Assembly: GCA_963704075.1 (NCBI GenBank)
Contig: CAVPGV010000008.1
Span: 1-64,000 of the forward strand
Origin: JADKAV01 sp963704075
GTDB taxonomy: Bacteria > Actinomycetota > Actinomycetes > S36-B12 > UBA10799
Reading direction: 5' to 3'
Length of the DNA stretch: 64,000 bases
In this document: positions 54,084 to 63,723 of the stretch, in pieces
Layout: every line of letters begins with the position of its first letter
Numbering within the stretch: the stretch's first letter is position 1
Translations under genes and position numbers: made by a program
The notes under the pieces: model-generated
The model's database searches: none
What the model was told of the DNA's origin: nothing
The model's input: the letters and a program-made list of their open reading frames with translations, nothing else

Positions 54084-54419
54084 TCAGACGGTCGGTTCGG
54101 GCTCGGCCGGCGACGTGTCGACGACCTTCGCGCGGGTGGTCTTCCCCTTGCGGATCTTGATCTTCTTCCGGCTCACCTCGCAGGAACCAGGCCGAGCCTG
54201 CAATCGGTAGCGACCGACGGGCAACTCCATCCGGCCCCGGGTGGGCACCGTCTTCTTGTACCGACCCTTCACGACCCGGGCCAGACAGCCCTCATCGACG
54301 CGGATCTTGGCGTATCCGGTGATGACGATGGACGATGGTTCGACCGCCTGCGCGGGCGCAAGCAGCAGTGAGCCGCTCAGGGCGACAATCCCCACCAGCG
54401 CAGTGGTGCTTCCGGCCAT
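54084..54419 (-). CDS. Small secreted basic protein
   Basis: 111 residues from ATG 54419. Signal peptide MAGSTTALVGIVALSGSLLLAPAQA, then a compact, Lys/Arg-rich, probably beta-stranded domain with two Cys (DEGCLARVVKGRYKKTVPTRG...ARPGSCEVSRKKIKIRKGKTTRAKVV). It resembles in composition the basic C-terminal modules of the secreted proteins at 1.7-5 kb, without clear sequence identity. Function unknown. Confidence 0.6.
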   Translation of the reverse strand: MAGSTTALVGIVALSGSLLLAPAQAVEPSSIVITGYAKIRVDEGCLARVVKGRYKKTVPTRGRMELPVGRYRLQARPGSCEVSRKKIKIRKGKTTRAKVVDTSPAEPEPTV

Positions 54420-54510
54420 GACGCCTCCCTGATCCAGGTTAACCCGTGGCTGGGGAGAGCGGGGTGCGGATCATTGCGATTCTGGCGGGCCAGCCCCGCC
54501 GTACACCGGC

Positions 54511-54598
54511 CCCGCCGCGGACACCCGCCGCACACCGCGCACCCGCCGCACACCGCGCACCCGCCGCACAGAGCGCACCCGCCGCACCCGCCGCACAG
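54511..54598. repeat. GC-rich tandem repeat
   Basis: Imperfect ~18-base units of the type CGCACCCGCCGCACACCG repeat four or five times. Together with the next element it fills the 329-bp gap (54420-54748), in which I see no gene. Confidence 0.7.
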
Positions 54599-54710
54599 AG
54601 GTTGGAGTTAGGTACAGACGTTGGACGAAGGTACAGGCGTTGGAGATCCGCGCTCGTTCCTTCTCTCACGCTTGTACCTATGTCCAACGGATGCACACAA
54701 CTCCAACGCC
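54599..54710. repeat. Extragenic repeat element, GGTACAGGCGTTGGAG family (copy 3)
   Basis: Units GGTACAGACGTTGGAC (54611) and GGTACAGGCGTTGGAG (54630) in tandem, then inverted GTCCAACGG (54682) and CTCCAACGCC (54701). GGCGTTGGAG (54636-54645) pairs perfectly with 54701-54710. It shares 16 identical bases with 19418-19433 (opposite strand). Confidence 0.7.
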
Positions 54711-54748
54711 CGTGGCGCGGCTTTGCACGACGCGCCGCGAGCCGCTCG

Positions 54749-56135
54749 CTACCCGCCGACCGCGATCCGCCGCGCCAGCTCGGTGGCGGCGCTCGCGTCG
54801 ACGGCGTTACCGAGGGTGACCACCCCCCTTTGTTCCAGGAGCGGGATCATGCGCACCAGCACCTCGGCGGTGGCCAGCGCGTCCCCCAGCGCGGTGTGGC
54901 GGCCGAACACCTCCACGCCGTAGCGTTCGCACACGTAGTCCAAGCCGTGGCGGGCCTCGGGGTCGGGTTCGAGAACCGCCGAGAGCAGCATGGTGTCGAT
55001 CGTCAACGGCTCCAGCGCCACCCCGGCGGAATCGGCCACCGGGCGCAGGAAACCGAAGTCGAAACTCGCGTGATGGGCGACCAGCACCGAATCGGCGGCA
55101 TACGTGGCGAACTGGCCGACCACCTGCTCGGGTCCCGCAGCGTCGGCGACCATCTCATCGGTGATGCCGTGAAAACTGGTCGACAGTTCCGGGATCCGCC
55201 TGCCGGGGTTGATCAGCGCGTCGAAGGTGTCGTCCGCACGCACCACACCCCCGTCGACCCGCACCGCGCCGATCGCCACCAGCCGGTCACCGGCGTCGAC
55301 GTGCAGGCCGGTGGTTTCGCAGTCGACCACCGTGAACACGATGTCGGACAAAGGGGTGTGCAGCCACTGCTCGCGCGACGGCACCGGCCGGGAGGGCCGG
55401 GACAGGTCCACGCTCAGACCGACCACCGGGCCGGTGGCGTCCTCGGCCGCGGGGTTGCCGACGATCAGCACCATCGCCGGCTCGTCCGTGGCCGGTGATC
55501 CGGACCAGCCGGATGGCCGTCTCGCCCACCACTGCGCGCGGGCGTTCACCGGACAGGGCCCGAGTCAGCAGCGGCACGAAGTCCTCGGCGTCGAACACTC
55601 CGAAGATGCTGCGGCCGGCAGCGATCGGGATCCTACCGATCAGGGCACTGCGTGCGGCCGGGTTCACCAGCAGGACCCGGCCACGGTCGTCGACCACCCC
55701 GATCGGCACGTCCAGACCGGACAGGACCGCAAGCAGACTGTCGCGCTCCAGACGCAGCTCGGCGTGTGCGGCCTCCAGCTGCGAGGACAGGCGGGCTTCA
55801 GCGGTCGCGTGACGTTCGGCCAGGGTGTTGACGGCACGCTCGGTGGCCGTGTCCCCGGGCAGGCGGTGGTCGGGGTTGACGTCCGCGATCATCTGTACGG
55901 CGTGCGCGGTGCGCTCGTCGAGGCGCTGCTCCGATCGCCACGTCCGCCAGGAGATCCAGCCGATCAGGCCGATCAGCAGGATCAACCCGATCGCGAGCAC
56001 GAAGACCTCGCCGCCCAGGGTGTCGATCAGCGACAGTCGCGAGTCCGGCGGCAGATCGGCCAGGACCACCGCCCCGGTGAGCGCCGGGATGAGGGTCGCG
56101 ACCAGGATCAGCGAAACGACCTTCCACTTCGTCAT
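54749..56135 (-). pseudogene. PAS / 3'-5' exonuclease (DnaQ-like) protein, frameshifted
   Basis: From ATG 56135: two transmembrane helices (VSLILVATLIPALTGAVVLADL, VFVLAIGLILLIGLIGWISW), a coiled coil, and a PAS domain (LLAVLSGLDVPIGVVDDRGRVLLVNPAARSALIGRIP). The frame breaks near 55495-55515, then continues with a DEDDh exonuclease: TVVDCETTGLHVDAGDRLVAIGAVRV, SFHGITDEMV, VLVAHHASFDFGFL and HTALGDALATAEVL hold the Asp/Glu/His residues. Membrane-tethered PAS-exonucleases linked to DUF294 and SSS symporter genes recur in other bacteria; their role is not established. Sixteen bases after the DUF294 gene. Confidence 0.75.
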
Positions 56136-56151
56136 GTGGGCTCCCTGTCCC

Positions 56152-57093
56152 TCACAGGTCGGTCCGGAATGTCACGGAGGTGGCCGACTGGGCGGTCTTG
56201 ATGGCGCGGAACGCCTCGCGCAGAGCCTCCTGCTGGTCGTCGTCGTAGTCCTCGACCAGCACCGCGTCGGTGACGTACTCGCGGGCGTCGATCTGCCGCA
56301 GCTGATGATGCAGGCGGGTGGTTGTGAGCAGTCGGTAGGCGTCGCGCAGTCGCCGGGTCAACTCGTCGCTGAGCACCCCGGCGGAAGCCGCGGCGGCCAG
56401 CCGCTCATCGGTGCCCACCGCCGTGGACCGCGCCCGCAACCCGTAGAGCCGGGCCAGCAGGACGATCGGCGCCAGACCTGTCTTCTTCAGGTCCACCGGA
56501 CCCTTGGGCAGCCTGCCGAAGGTCAACAACGGCGTGGGGAAGGAGATCGCCGCCAGCGCCAGCCCGTGCAGCAGCCGCGCAGATGTCGCCCCTGCTGCCA
56601 GGATGCGTGCCGCCGGCCCAACGTCCACACCGGCTGTCAGCGCGCGCAGGTCGAGGAACACGTCGGCGTCGACGACTGCGTCCGGGGTCGGCGCCTCCAC
56701 CCGCTCGCGCAGGATCGACTGCCACTGGTCCACCGAGTAGGACCAGCGGTCAGCCATGTAGCCGCCGTCACAAGGGCGCATCCCGAACTCCACCAGACCC
56801 TCGATCACCTCGGCGGCCAGATCCGCGGCATACGTGGTTGCCGCAGCCGCCTCGGTCTCCCAGAACAGGGCGTGGTCCTGGTCGCTGGCGCAGTGCAACT
56901 CGCGGCGGGCATGAGATCCCAGCGTGACCCAGCTGAAGCGTGACGGCGGCGGGCCCGCCTCGTGGACGAAACCGTCGATCAGGATCCGCGCTCGGGCGTC
57001 GGCCGCGTCGGACAGTTGCCGGCCCACGGGCGCGGTCCAGTCGACCTGCCGCGCCGCATCCACCAGCGCCGAACCCGGCACCACCTGATTCAT
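56152..57093 (-). CDS. DUF294 nucleotidyltransferase-like protein
   Basis: 313 residues from ATG 57093, overlapping the symporter stop by four bases. SWVTLGSHARRELHCASDQDHALFWE contains the GS...D-D pattern of GlnD-like nucleotidyltransferases, followed by the substrate-binding helical domain (VDLKKTGLAPIVLLARLYGLRARSTAVGTDERL). The cyclic-nucleotide-binding and CBS domains of longer relatives are absent. Might modify a regulatory protein or second messenger linked to the symporter. Confidence 0.82.
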   Translation of the reverse strand: MNQVVPGSALVDAARQVDWTAPVGRQLSDAADARARILIDGFVHEAGPPPSRFSWVTLGSHARRELHCASDQDHALFWETEAAAATTYAADLAAEVIEGLVEFGMRPCDGGYMADRWSYSVDQWQSILRERVEAPTPDAVVDADVFLDLRALTAGVDVGPAARILAAGATSARLLHGLALAAISFPTPLLTFGRLPKGPVDLKKTGLAPIVLLARLYGLRARSTAVGTDERLAAAASAGVLSDELTRRLRDAYRLLTTTRLHHQLRQIDAREYVTDAVLVEDYDDDQQEALREAFRAIKTAQSATSVTFRTDL

Positions 57094-58829
57094 CGCTTGC
57101 CCCGTGCGATCCATGTGCGCTGCACGCCGACTGTCTCCGGGGTGTGCAGCCGGATCATGATGCGATCCACGCCCGGGGTGATCCGATGGGCGGTTCGGCG
57201 GGACACGATCACCATTGTGGCCAACGCCAGCGGCATCGCCCACGCCGCGGGTTGCGACAGGAGCGCGGCTGGCCAGCCCGTCATGTCCGGCAGCACCGTG
57301 GAGACGACGATGGCGACAGTTGCGGCGAGCCCGCCGAGCAGCAGCCCCGCGGCCGCTCCCACGTCGGTGAGCCGGCGCCACCAGATGCCCAGCAGCAGCA
57401 GCGGCGAGAAGGTGGCTGCCGCCACCGCGAACGCCAGGGAGACCGCGCGGGCCAGCGGCAGGGTGTCCGCAACCAGCCCGAGCAGCAAAGGGACGATCAC
57501 AGCCGCCGCCGACGCGACCCGGAAGGACACGATCGGGTTGTCGATCTTGCGGCCCACGATGTCCTGCGACAACACCCCCGCGACGGTGACGGTCAGACCG
57601 GTGGCAGTCGCCAGGAATGCGGCCGCGGCACCCGCGGCCACCAGGGCGGTCAGCCACTGTCCCGCCGTTCCACCCACCAATGCCTGCGGCAGCAACAAGA
57701 CCACGGCGTCGGTGCGTCCGGTCAGCAGCAGCTCAGGGGTGTAGAGCCTGCCCAGCATTCCGTAGACCGACGGCGCCAGGTAGAAAAGCCCAACCAGCCC
57801 GATCACGAACAGAGCGGTCCTGCGCGCGGCACGTCCGTCCGGGTTGGTGTAGAAGCGCACCAGGACGTGGGGCAGGCCCATCGTCCCGAGGAACAGGGCG
57901 AACATCAGGGCGAACGTGCGGTAGAGGGCATGCTCCTGCCCCCCCTGCAACGCCTGGCTCCAGGCCTGGCCGTCGAGCACTGGCAGTGACGACAGGTGCG
58001 GCACCGGCGCCCCGGCCGGAAAGGTCACTGTGGTGCCCGCTGCCAGCTCATGGGTCCCGGCTTGCCATGTCAATGGACCGTCGACGCGCTGGTTGTCGAC
58101 GATGCCGTCGGCGTCCAGCACCAGCGGCCGTTCCACGGTCACCGCGATGTCGCTCTCGATGCTGACGGTGGTGCGATCGTCGAAGACCGGCGCGGACGAG
58201 GAGACCGCGCTGGGACTGGCATCCGCGCGCCAGGCGGCGAGCAGGAAGAGCACGGGAAGCATGATGGCCACGACTTTGAGCCAGTACTGGAAACCCTGCA
58301 CCAGCGTCACACTGCGCATCCCGCCGCCCACGATCACGATCAGCACGGTGACCGACACGAGCACGCCACCGAGCCAGACCGGAGCACCCAGCAGGGTGTG
58401 CAGGGCCAGTCCGGCGCCCTGCAACTGCGGGAGCACGTACAGCCAACCGATGAGCACGACCAGTGCACTGGCGATGATGCGGACCCGGGTGGAACGGAGG
58501 CGGGCCTCACAGAAGTCCGGCAACGTGTAGGCGCCGGATCGTCGCAGCGGGGCGGCCACCAGCGCCAGCAGCAGCACGTATCCGACCGCGTATCCGACGG
58601 GGAACCAGACCGCGTCGGCGCCGCCGGCCATGATCAGACCGGCCACGCCCAGGAACGACGCGGCCGACAAGTACTCCCCGGAGATGGCCGAGGCGTTCCA
58701 CCAGGCAGGCACCGAACGCGACGCCACGTAGAAGTCGCCGGTCGTGCGGGCCAGCCGGGAGCTGTACGCGGCCAGTCCAATGGTGACCAGGGCGGTCAAC
58801 GAGATCCCCACCGCCGCGAGGACGTTCAC
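57090..58829 (-). CDS. SSS-family sodium:solute symporter
   Basis: 579 residues, about 13 helices; its start codon at 58829 overlaps the small-subunit gene stop by four bases. DFYVASRSVPAWWNASAISGEYLSAASFLGVAGLIMAGGADAVWFPVGYAVGY is the ActP/VC_2705-like signature. A large extracytoplasmic insertion (about residues 205-300) is present. TMGLPHVLVRFYTNPDGRAARR is typical of acetate/monocarboxylate carriers. Probable substrate: acetate or similar. Confidence 0.88.
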   Translation of the reverse strand: MNVLAAVGISLTALVTIGLAAYSSRLARTTGDFYVASRSVPAWWNASAISGEYLSAASFLGVAGLIMAGGADAVWFPVGYAVGYVLLLALVAAPLRRSGAYTLPDFCEARLRSTRVRIIASALVVLIGWLYVLPQLQGAGLALHTLLGAPVWLGGVLVSVTVLIVIVGGGMRSVTLVQGFQYWLKVVAIMLPVLFLLAAWRADASPSAVSSSAPVFDDRTTVSIESDIAVTVERPLVLDADGIVDNQRVDGPLTWQAGTHELAAGTTVTFPAGAPVPHLSSLPVLDGQAWSQALQGGQEHALYRTFALMFALFLGTMGLPHVLVRFYTNPDGRAARRTALFVIGLVGLFYLAPSVYGMLGRLYTPELLLTGRTDAVVLLLPQALVGGTAGQWLTALVAAGAAAAFLATATGLTVTVAGVLSQDIVGRKIDNPIVSFRVASAAAVIVPLLLGLVADTLPLARAVSLAFAVAAATFSPLLLLGIWWRRLTDVGAAAGLLLGGLAATVAIVVSTVLPDMTGWPAALLSQPAAWAMPLALATMVIVSRRTAHRITPGVDRIMIRLHTPETVGVQRTWIARGKR

Positions 58830-59200
58830 CGGCCCTCCACCAAGTCGGTGAACTGCGCCTCGTTGCGGTCAGCTTGTCGCACGTACCACCATCCGACCCC
58901 GAGGATCGCCGGGTACACGAGGATTCCGAGCAGGAACCACCACAACGGCATCGGGCCCACCTGCAACTCGCGCACCGGCGCCCACAGCCCGAACAACAGC
59001 GGCATCGCGACCAGCGGCACCACGACCAGCGCCACGGTCGCCAGGCCCAGTCGCAACTGTGTGCGGATCAGGGATCGCAGGTAGATCCGGCCGACCCCGG
59101 TCTGGTCGTCGATCTCGTCGGTGACCGGCCGGGGCGGGCGTCTGCGGACGTCCCGGCGCGGCCCGGTGATCACTTCCCTGCGCGGCTTGGGACCGCTCAT
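58826..59200 (-). CDS. Small membrane subunit of the SSS symporter
   Basis: 124 residues from ATG 59200, coupled to both neighbours by four-base overlaps. A basic, disordered N-terminus (RREVITGPRRDVRRRPPRP) precedes two transmembrane helices (LGLATVALVVVPLVAMPLLFGLW, WWFLLGILVYPAILGVGWWYV). Position and topology match DUF485/DUF4212-type partner subunits of acetate symporters. Confidence 0.75.
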   Translation of the reverse strand: MSGPKPRREVITGPRRDVRRRPPRPVTDEIDDQTGVGRIYLRSLIRTQLRLGLATVALVVVPLVAMPLLFGLWAPVRELQVGPMPLWWFLLGILVYPAILGVGWWYVRQADRNEAQFTDLVEGR

Positions 59201-59964
59201 GCGTCACGCTCCAGTCGCCGGCTCTCGACCAGCGCCGCCTTCACCGCAGGGGTGTGGCGCCGACTCACCGGCACGGACTGCTCCTCGCCGAGGTCCACGG
59301 TCAGCCGCCCGCCACTGGAACGCAGGCCTTCGACGTAGGCGGCATTGACCAGGTAGCGGCGATGCACACGCAGGAAACCGGCCGGCTGCCACCGTTCTTC
59401 CAGACTGGCCAACGGGACCCGGACCAGATGACCCGCGGCGCGAGTGTGCAGGCGGACGTAGTCGCGCTGCGCCTCGACGTAGACGATGTCCGAGCGCTTC
59501 ACGTAGCGGGTCACGCCGCCGAGTTCCACAGCGATGGTCTCGTCCGTCGGCGTCTCGTCGGCGGACGCCTGCAGGTCGGGCACCTCGGCCTCCAGCTGAC
59601 GCTGGACCCGGACCACGGCTTGTGCCAGCCGTTGCGCACGAATCGGCTTGAGCAGGTAGTCCACGGCCGCGATGTCGAAGGCGTCCACGGCGTGGGAGTC
59701 ATAGGCGGTGACGAAGACCACCGGCGGCGGCGCGGTGAAACGGCCGATGATGCGTGCCAGCGCCAACCCGTCCATGCCGGGCATCCGGATGTCCATGAAC
59801 ACCGCATCGACGTCGTCGGCCTGCAACAACTCCAGGGCTTCGGTGGCGGTCGCGGCGGTCCGGACCTGCGCGATACCCGGCGTGCTGTCCAGCAGGAACG
59901 CCAGTTCCGCCAGAGCGGGGGGTTCGTCGTCGACCGCCACCACGATCAGGCCCTCGTCACTCAT
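59197..59964 (-). CDS. LytTR-family response regulator
   Basis: 255 residues. Receiver domain: VVAVDDEPPALAELAFLL, phosphoacceptor Asp in DAVFMDIRMPGMDGL, and Lys in LLKPIRAQRL. The LytTR DNA-binding domain follows (DIVYVEAQRDYVRLHT, LVRVPLASLEERWQPAGFLRVHRRYLVNAAYVEGL). It overlaps the kinase gene by eight bases. It should control the symporter and perhaps acs. Confidence 0.92.
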   Translation of the reverse strand: MSDEGLIVVAVDDEPPALAELAFLLDSTPGIAQVRTAATATEALELLQADDVDAVFMDIRMPGMDGLALARIIGRFTAPPPVVFVTAYDSHAVDAFDIAAVDYLLKPIRAQRLAQAVVRVQRQLEAEVPDLQASADETPTDETIAVELGGVTRYVKRSDIVYVEAQRDYVRLHTRAAGHLVRVPLASLEERWQPAGFLRVHRRYLVNAAYVEGLRSSGGRLTVDLGEEQSVPVSRRHTPAVKAALVESRRLERDA

Positions 59965-61132
59965 CGGTCACCGCCTCTGCGAACTTCGGGATGCGCATGG
60001 TGACTTTGGTGCCGGCCATCGGGGCGGTTTCGACGACCAGTCCGCGCTCGTCGCCGAACGCCTGCCGCAGCCGCTCGTCGACGTTGGCCAGGCCCACGTG
60101 GTCTCCGGGCTCGCCGGACAGACTGCGCCGGATCACCGCCGGTTCGTTGCCGACCCCGTCGTCCTCGACGCTGATCCAGCAGTCGGGGCCGCGCTCCACG
60201 GCGGTGATGCTGATGGTCCCGGGGGTGTCGCGCTCCTCGAGGCCGTGACGCACGGCGTTCTCCACCAGCGGCTGGATGCACAAGAAGGGGATCCGCACGC
60301 TGAGCACCTCGGGGTCCACGCGCAGTTTCACCTGCAGCCGGTCACCGAATCGCGCTTGTTCCAGCAGCAGGTACTGCTCCACGGAGCGCAACTCCTCGGC
60401 CAGCGCGGTGTAGCGACCATGCGACCGGAAGCTGTACCGGGTGAACTCGGCGAAGTCCAGCAGTAGGTCACGGGCCCGGTCGGGGTCGGTCCGCACGAAT
60501 GAGGCGATCGCGGTCAACGAGTTGAAGATGAAGTGCGGAGAGATCTGGGCGCGCAGGACGCGGACCTCGGCCTCGGCGCTGCGCGCTCGGGTGCGGTCGA
60601 GTTCGGCGAGGTCCAGTTGGCCAGAGGTGAACGTGGCGACCTCCTCGACCGCGCGCATCAGTGCCGGCCCGGCCGACTCGTCGGAATAGGCCACCAGCGC
60701 TCCCACCACTACGTCCTCGGAGGTCAGTGGCGCGGCGATCCCTGAGCGCAGCATCTCGGAGACCTCGCGCGCCTGGACCGCCGAGAGCACCACCGCGGAA
60801 CCGGAGTCCAGCGCGGCGCGGGCGTGGGTCGCGGCGATCTCGCGTTGCTTATCACCCACGCCGTCCCACGCCAGTGTGGAGAAATCGTCGGTGATGGCCA
60901 GGGCCTGCACCCCGAGCAGGTTGCGCAGATGCTTGACCGAGCGCTGGGCCGCCGACTCGGTGAGACCGGCCCGTAATGCGGGTGCGGCCAGGCTGGCGAT
61001 GTGCAGGGTCCGGTAGGTCGCCATCTGCCCCTCGGTCCCCATCCGGGCGCGACCCCGGACCCAACCGGCGATCACCATTCCGAGCACCACGGCGCCGACG
61101 ATCGCGGCGAGTGCCAGGACCCACGGGTTCAT
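59957..61132 (-). CDS. LytS-type sensor histidine kinase
   Basis: 391 residues from ATG 61132. One N-terminal transmembrane helix (WVLALAAIVGAVVLGMVIAGWV), a GAF-like region (about 60-190), then the His_kinase domain with phospho-His in QISPHFIFNSLTAIASF and ATP site in PLVENAVRHGLEER and EDDGVGNEP. The usual multi-helix 5TM sensor of LytS is missing, so signal input may come through the GAF-like part or the symporter subunits. First gene of the operon. Confidence 0.9.
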   Translation of the reverse strand: MNPWVLALAAIVGAVVLGMVIAGWVRGRARMGTEGQMATYRTLHIASLAAPALRAGLTESAAQRSVKHLRNLLGVQALAITDDFSTLAWDGVGDKQREIAATHARAALDSGSAVVLSAVQAREVSEMLRSGIAAPLTSEDVVVGALVAYSDESAGPALMRAVEEVATFTSGQLDLAELDRTRARSAEAEVRVLRAQISPHFIFNSLTAIASFVRTDPDRARDLLLDFAEFTRYSFRSHGRYTALAEELRSVEQYLLLEQARFGDRLQVKLRVDPEVLSVRIPFLCIQPLVENAVRHGLEERDTPGTISITAVERGPDCWISVEDDGVGNEPAVIRRSLSGEPGDHVGLANVDERLRQAFGDERGLVVETAPMAGTKVTMRIPKFAEAVTDE

Positions 61133-61576
61133 GGCCTGAAACTAGCCGAAGACGGCCTCGCGGCATCTACAAAACTGGTGTCCGCTCCGCCCATGTCACG
61201 ATCTTGGCCGGACGCACCGGTGTGTCGCGCGGATATCGCAGCGTCGCAGCGGCGAGCCGAGTGTGTTGGCCGACTTCGTGACAACGGAGCGGTCCCTGCC
61301 CTGCACGGGCTAGGGCCGCATGACCCAGGTCCGCTTCCACGTCTGCGCAACCCCTTTGACAGCATCGCAATGGTCATCGGTCACGCCAGGCCGGCCACCG
61401 GCTCAAGATGCTCTGCGTCACTGTTGTGGCTTCACCGTGATCGCCGAAAGGTTGAACGAAAACGACCGGTAAGTGGTCGCTTCAATTCAACCTTTCGGCG
61501 CACGTCGGACTCGACCACGGCCAAGCTCACCGCTGCCCCCCTGGGTCTGGGGCCATGGACCGTGGCCGAGTCCGCC
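61133..61576. other. 444-bp intergenic region upstream of the kinase operon
   Basis: No convincing gene on either strand. It must contain the promoter of the LytS operon (near 61133-61200) and the 3' end region of acs. Its main feature is the large palindrome at 61442-61500. Confidence 0.6.
61442..61500. repeat. Large nested palindrome
   Basis: CGCCGAAAGGTTGAA (61442-61456) pairs perfectly with TTCAACCTTTCGGCG (61486-61500), 15 bp. Inside it, CGACC (61463-61467) pairs with GGTCG (61475-61479). It may terminate acs transcripts from the right, though the acs stop is 77 bases away, or may be a regulator site. Confidence 0.7.
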
Positions 61577-63521
61577 TTAGTTCCCCGCGCCGAGTCCTTC
61601 CTGGATCAGGTTCATGATGGTGGGATCGGCCAGTGTTGTGACGTCACCCAGGCTACGGTTCTCCGCCACATCGCGCAGAAGACGCCGCATGATCTTGCCC
61701 GGAGCGCGTCTTCGGCAGTTCGGGCACGACCATGATCTGGCGGGGTTTGGCGATCGGGCCGATCTCGTGGCCGACGTGCTGGCGCAGTTCCTGGACCAGA
61801 CCCTCGGCATCCTCGGCGTCCCCGCGCAGGATGACGAAAGCAACGATCCCCTGCCCGGTCGTCTCGTCGGTGGCACCGACGACAGCAGCCTCGGCCACCG
61901 CGGGGTGCGACACCAGCGCCGACTCGACCTCGGTCGTGGAGATCCGGTGGCCCGACACGTTCATGACATCGTCGACCCGGCCGAGCAGCCAGACAGCGCC
62001 GTCCTCGTCGAGTTTCGCGCCGTCGCCGGCGAAGTAGTACTGCGGCCAGCGACTCCAGTAGGTGTTCTTGTAGCGCTCGTCGTCGCCCCAGATCCCGCGC
62101 AGCATCGACGGCCACGGTTCGGTCAGCACGAGGTACCCGCCCCCGCCGTTGGGCACCGGCACTCCCATGTCGTCGACGACCGCGGCCCCGATGCCGGGCA
62201 GCGCGCGCATGGCCGAACCCGGCTTGCACTCGGTCACACCGGGCAGCGGGCTGATCATCATGGCGCCGGTCTCGGTCTGCCACCAGGTGTCCACGATCGG
62301 GCAGCGGTCCCCGCCGATCACCGAGCGGTACCACATCCAGGCCTCCGGGTTGATGGACTCACCCACCGAACCGAGCAGCCGCAGCGATGACAGGTCGTAC
62401 TGCTCGGGGATGTCCTTGCCCCACTTCATGAAGGTGCGGATCGCCGTGGGCGCGGTGTACAGGATCGAGACCTTGTGCTTCTGGATGATCTCCCACCAGC
62501 GGCCCTTGTGCGGGGTGTCCGGGGTGCCCTCGTAGATCACCTGGGTCGCGCCGTTGCTCAACGGGCCGTACACGATGTAGCTGTGGCCGGTGACCCAGCC
62601 GATGTCCGCGGTGCACCAGTACACGTCGGTGTCCGGCTTGAGGTCGAAGACGTTGCCGTGGGTGTACGAGACCTGGGTGAGGTACCCGCCGGACGTGTGC
62701 AGGATGCCCTTGGGGGTTCCGGTCGTGCCCGAGGTGTAGAGGATGAACAACGGGTGCTCGGCGTCGAACGGCTGCGGCTCGTGGACGTCACTGGCCGTCG
62801 CAACCACGTCGTGCCACCAGAGGTCGCGGCCCTCGTGCCACTGCACCGGGTCGCCGGTGCGCCGGACCACGAGCACCTTCTCCACCGAGGGGCAGTGCTC
62901 GACCGCCTCGTCCACGGCCGGCTTGAGCGGCATCGAGGACCCGCGGCGGAACTGCCCGTCGCTGGTGATGACCACCTTCGCCTGAGCGTCATCGATGCGA
63001 CTGCGCAGGGCCTCGGCCGAGAACCCGCCGAAGATGACCGAATGGGGTGCGCCGATCCGTGCGCATGCCAGCATCGCCACGACGGCCTGCGGGATCATCG
63101 GCATGTAGATGGCCACCCGGTCGCCAGCGGTCACCCCCAGGTCGGTCAGGGCGTTGGCCGCCTGCGAGACCCGCTTCTGCAGTTGTTCGTAGGTGATGGT
63201 CTCGGCCTCACCGTTCTCCGGCTCGAAGATGATCGCGGTGCGCGAGCCGAGGCCGTTGTCCACATGACGGTCCACGCAGTTGTAGGCGACGTTGAGCTCG
63301 CCGCCGACGAACCATTTCGCGAACGGCGCGTTCGACCAGTCCAGGACCTCGGTCCACGGCGTGGACCAGGTCAGCCGTTCGGCCTGCCTGGCCCAGAAGC
63401 CGAGCCGGTCGGCGGCGGCCTCGTCGTACAGTTCCGCGGTGGCGACGGCCTGGGCTGCGAACTGCTCGGGGGGCGGGAAACTGCGGGATTCGGTGGCGAG
63501 GTTCGCCAGGGTCTCGGTCAT
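61577..63521 (-). CDS. acs: Acetyl-CoA synthetase (AMP-forming), frameshift near the C-terminus
   Basis: About 647 residues if the frame is corrected. ATG 63521. AMP-binding motif YTSGTTGTPKGILHTSGGYL, WCTADIGWVTGHSYIVYGPL, DTWWQTETGAMM and GHRISTTEVESALVSHPAVAEAAVVG are complete. At 61698-61700 an extra G changes PKTRSGKIMRRLLRD to PKTRSGQDHAASSA, and the written frame stops at 61653; the correct ending (KIMRRLLRDVAENRSLGDVTTLADPTIMNLIQEGL) is in the next frame, to TAA at 61577. The affected Lys is the catalytic residue that is acetylated by Pat enzymes. It converts acetate, ATP and CoA to acetyl-CoA. Confidence 0.92.
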
Positions 63522-63583
63522 CGTGTGCCTTTCGTCAGTCGGTGGTTCAAGCGGGTGTTGCGCCGGTGTCGGTGCTGGCCGAG

Positions 63584-63633
63584 TGTTGCGTGGTTGCTGG
63601 TTTCAAGGGGCCAAAACCAGCAACCACGCAACA
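63584..63633. repeat. 20-bp perfect inverted repeat upstream of acs
   Basis: TGTTGCGTGGTTGCTGGTTT (63584-63603) pairs perfectly with 63614-63633; the loop is 10 bases. It sits 63 bases before the acs start, so it may be a terminator of the symporter transcript, an attenuator or a protein-binding site. Confidence 0.75.
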
Positions 63634-63663
63634 GTCGGCGGGGTTCGGCGCTCTGATTGGAGA

Positions 63664-63704
63664 GGCGTCCGGGTGGCGGGGCCAACTCACACCACCCGGA
63701 CGCC
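63664..63704 (-). terminator. Terminator-like hairpin after the partial symporter gene
   Basis: GGCGTCCGGGTGG (63664-63676) pairs perfectly with CCACCCGGACGCC (63692-63704), 13 bp. It is 20 bases downstream of the minus-strand stop at 63724. Confidence 0.75.
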
Positions 63705-63723
63705 CGTTTCGGGGTCGGACCGG

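Noticed and set aside
54511..54598. Repeat tract considered as a CRISPR or replication origin
   Set aside because: Units are continuous and degenerate, with no spacers, no DnaA boxes and no dnaA/dnaN nearby.
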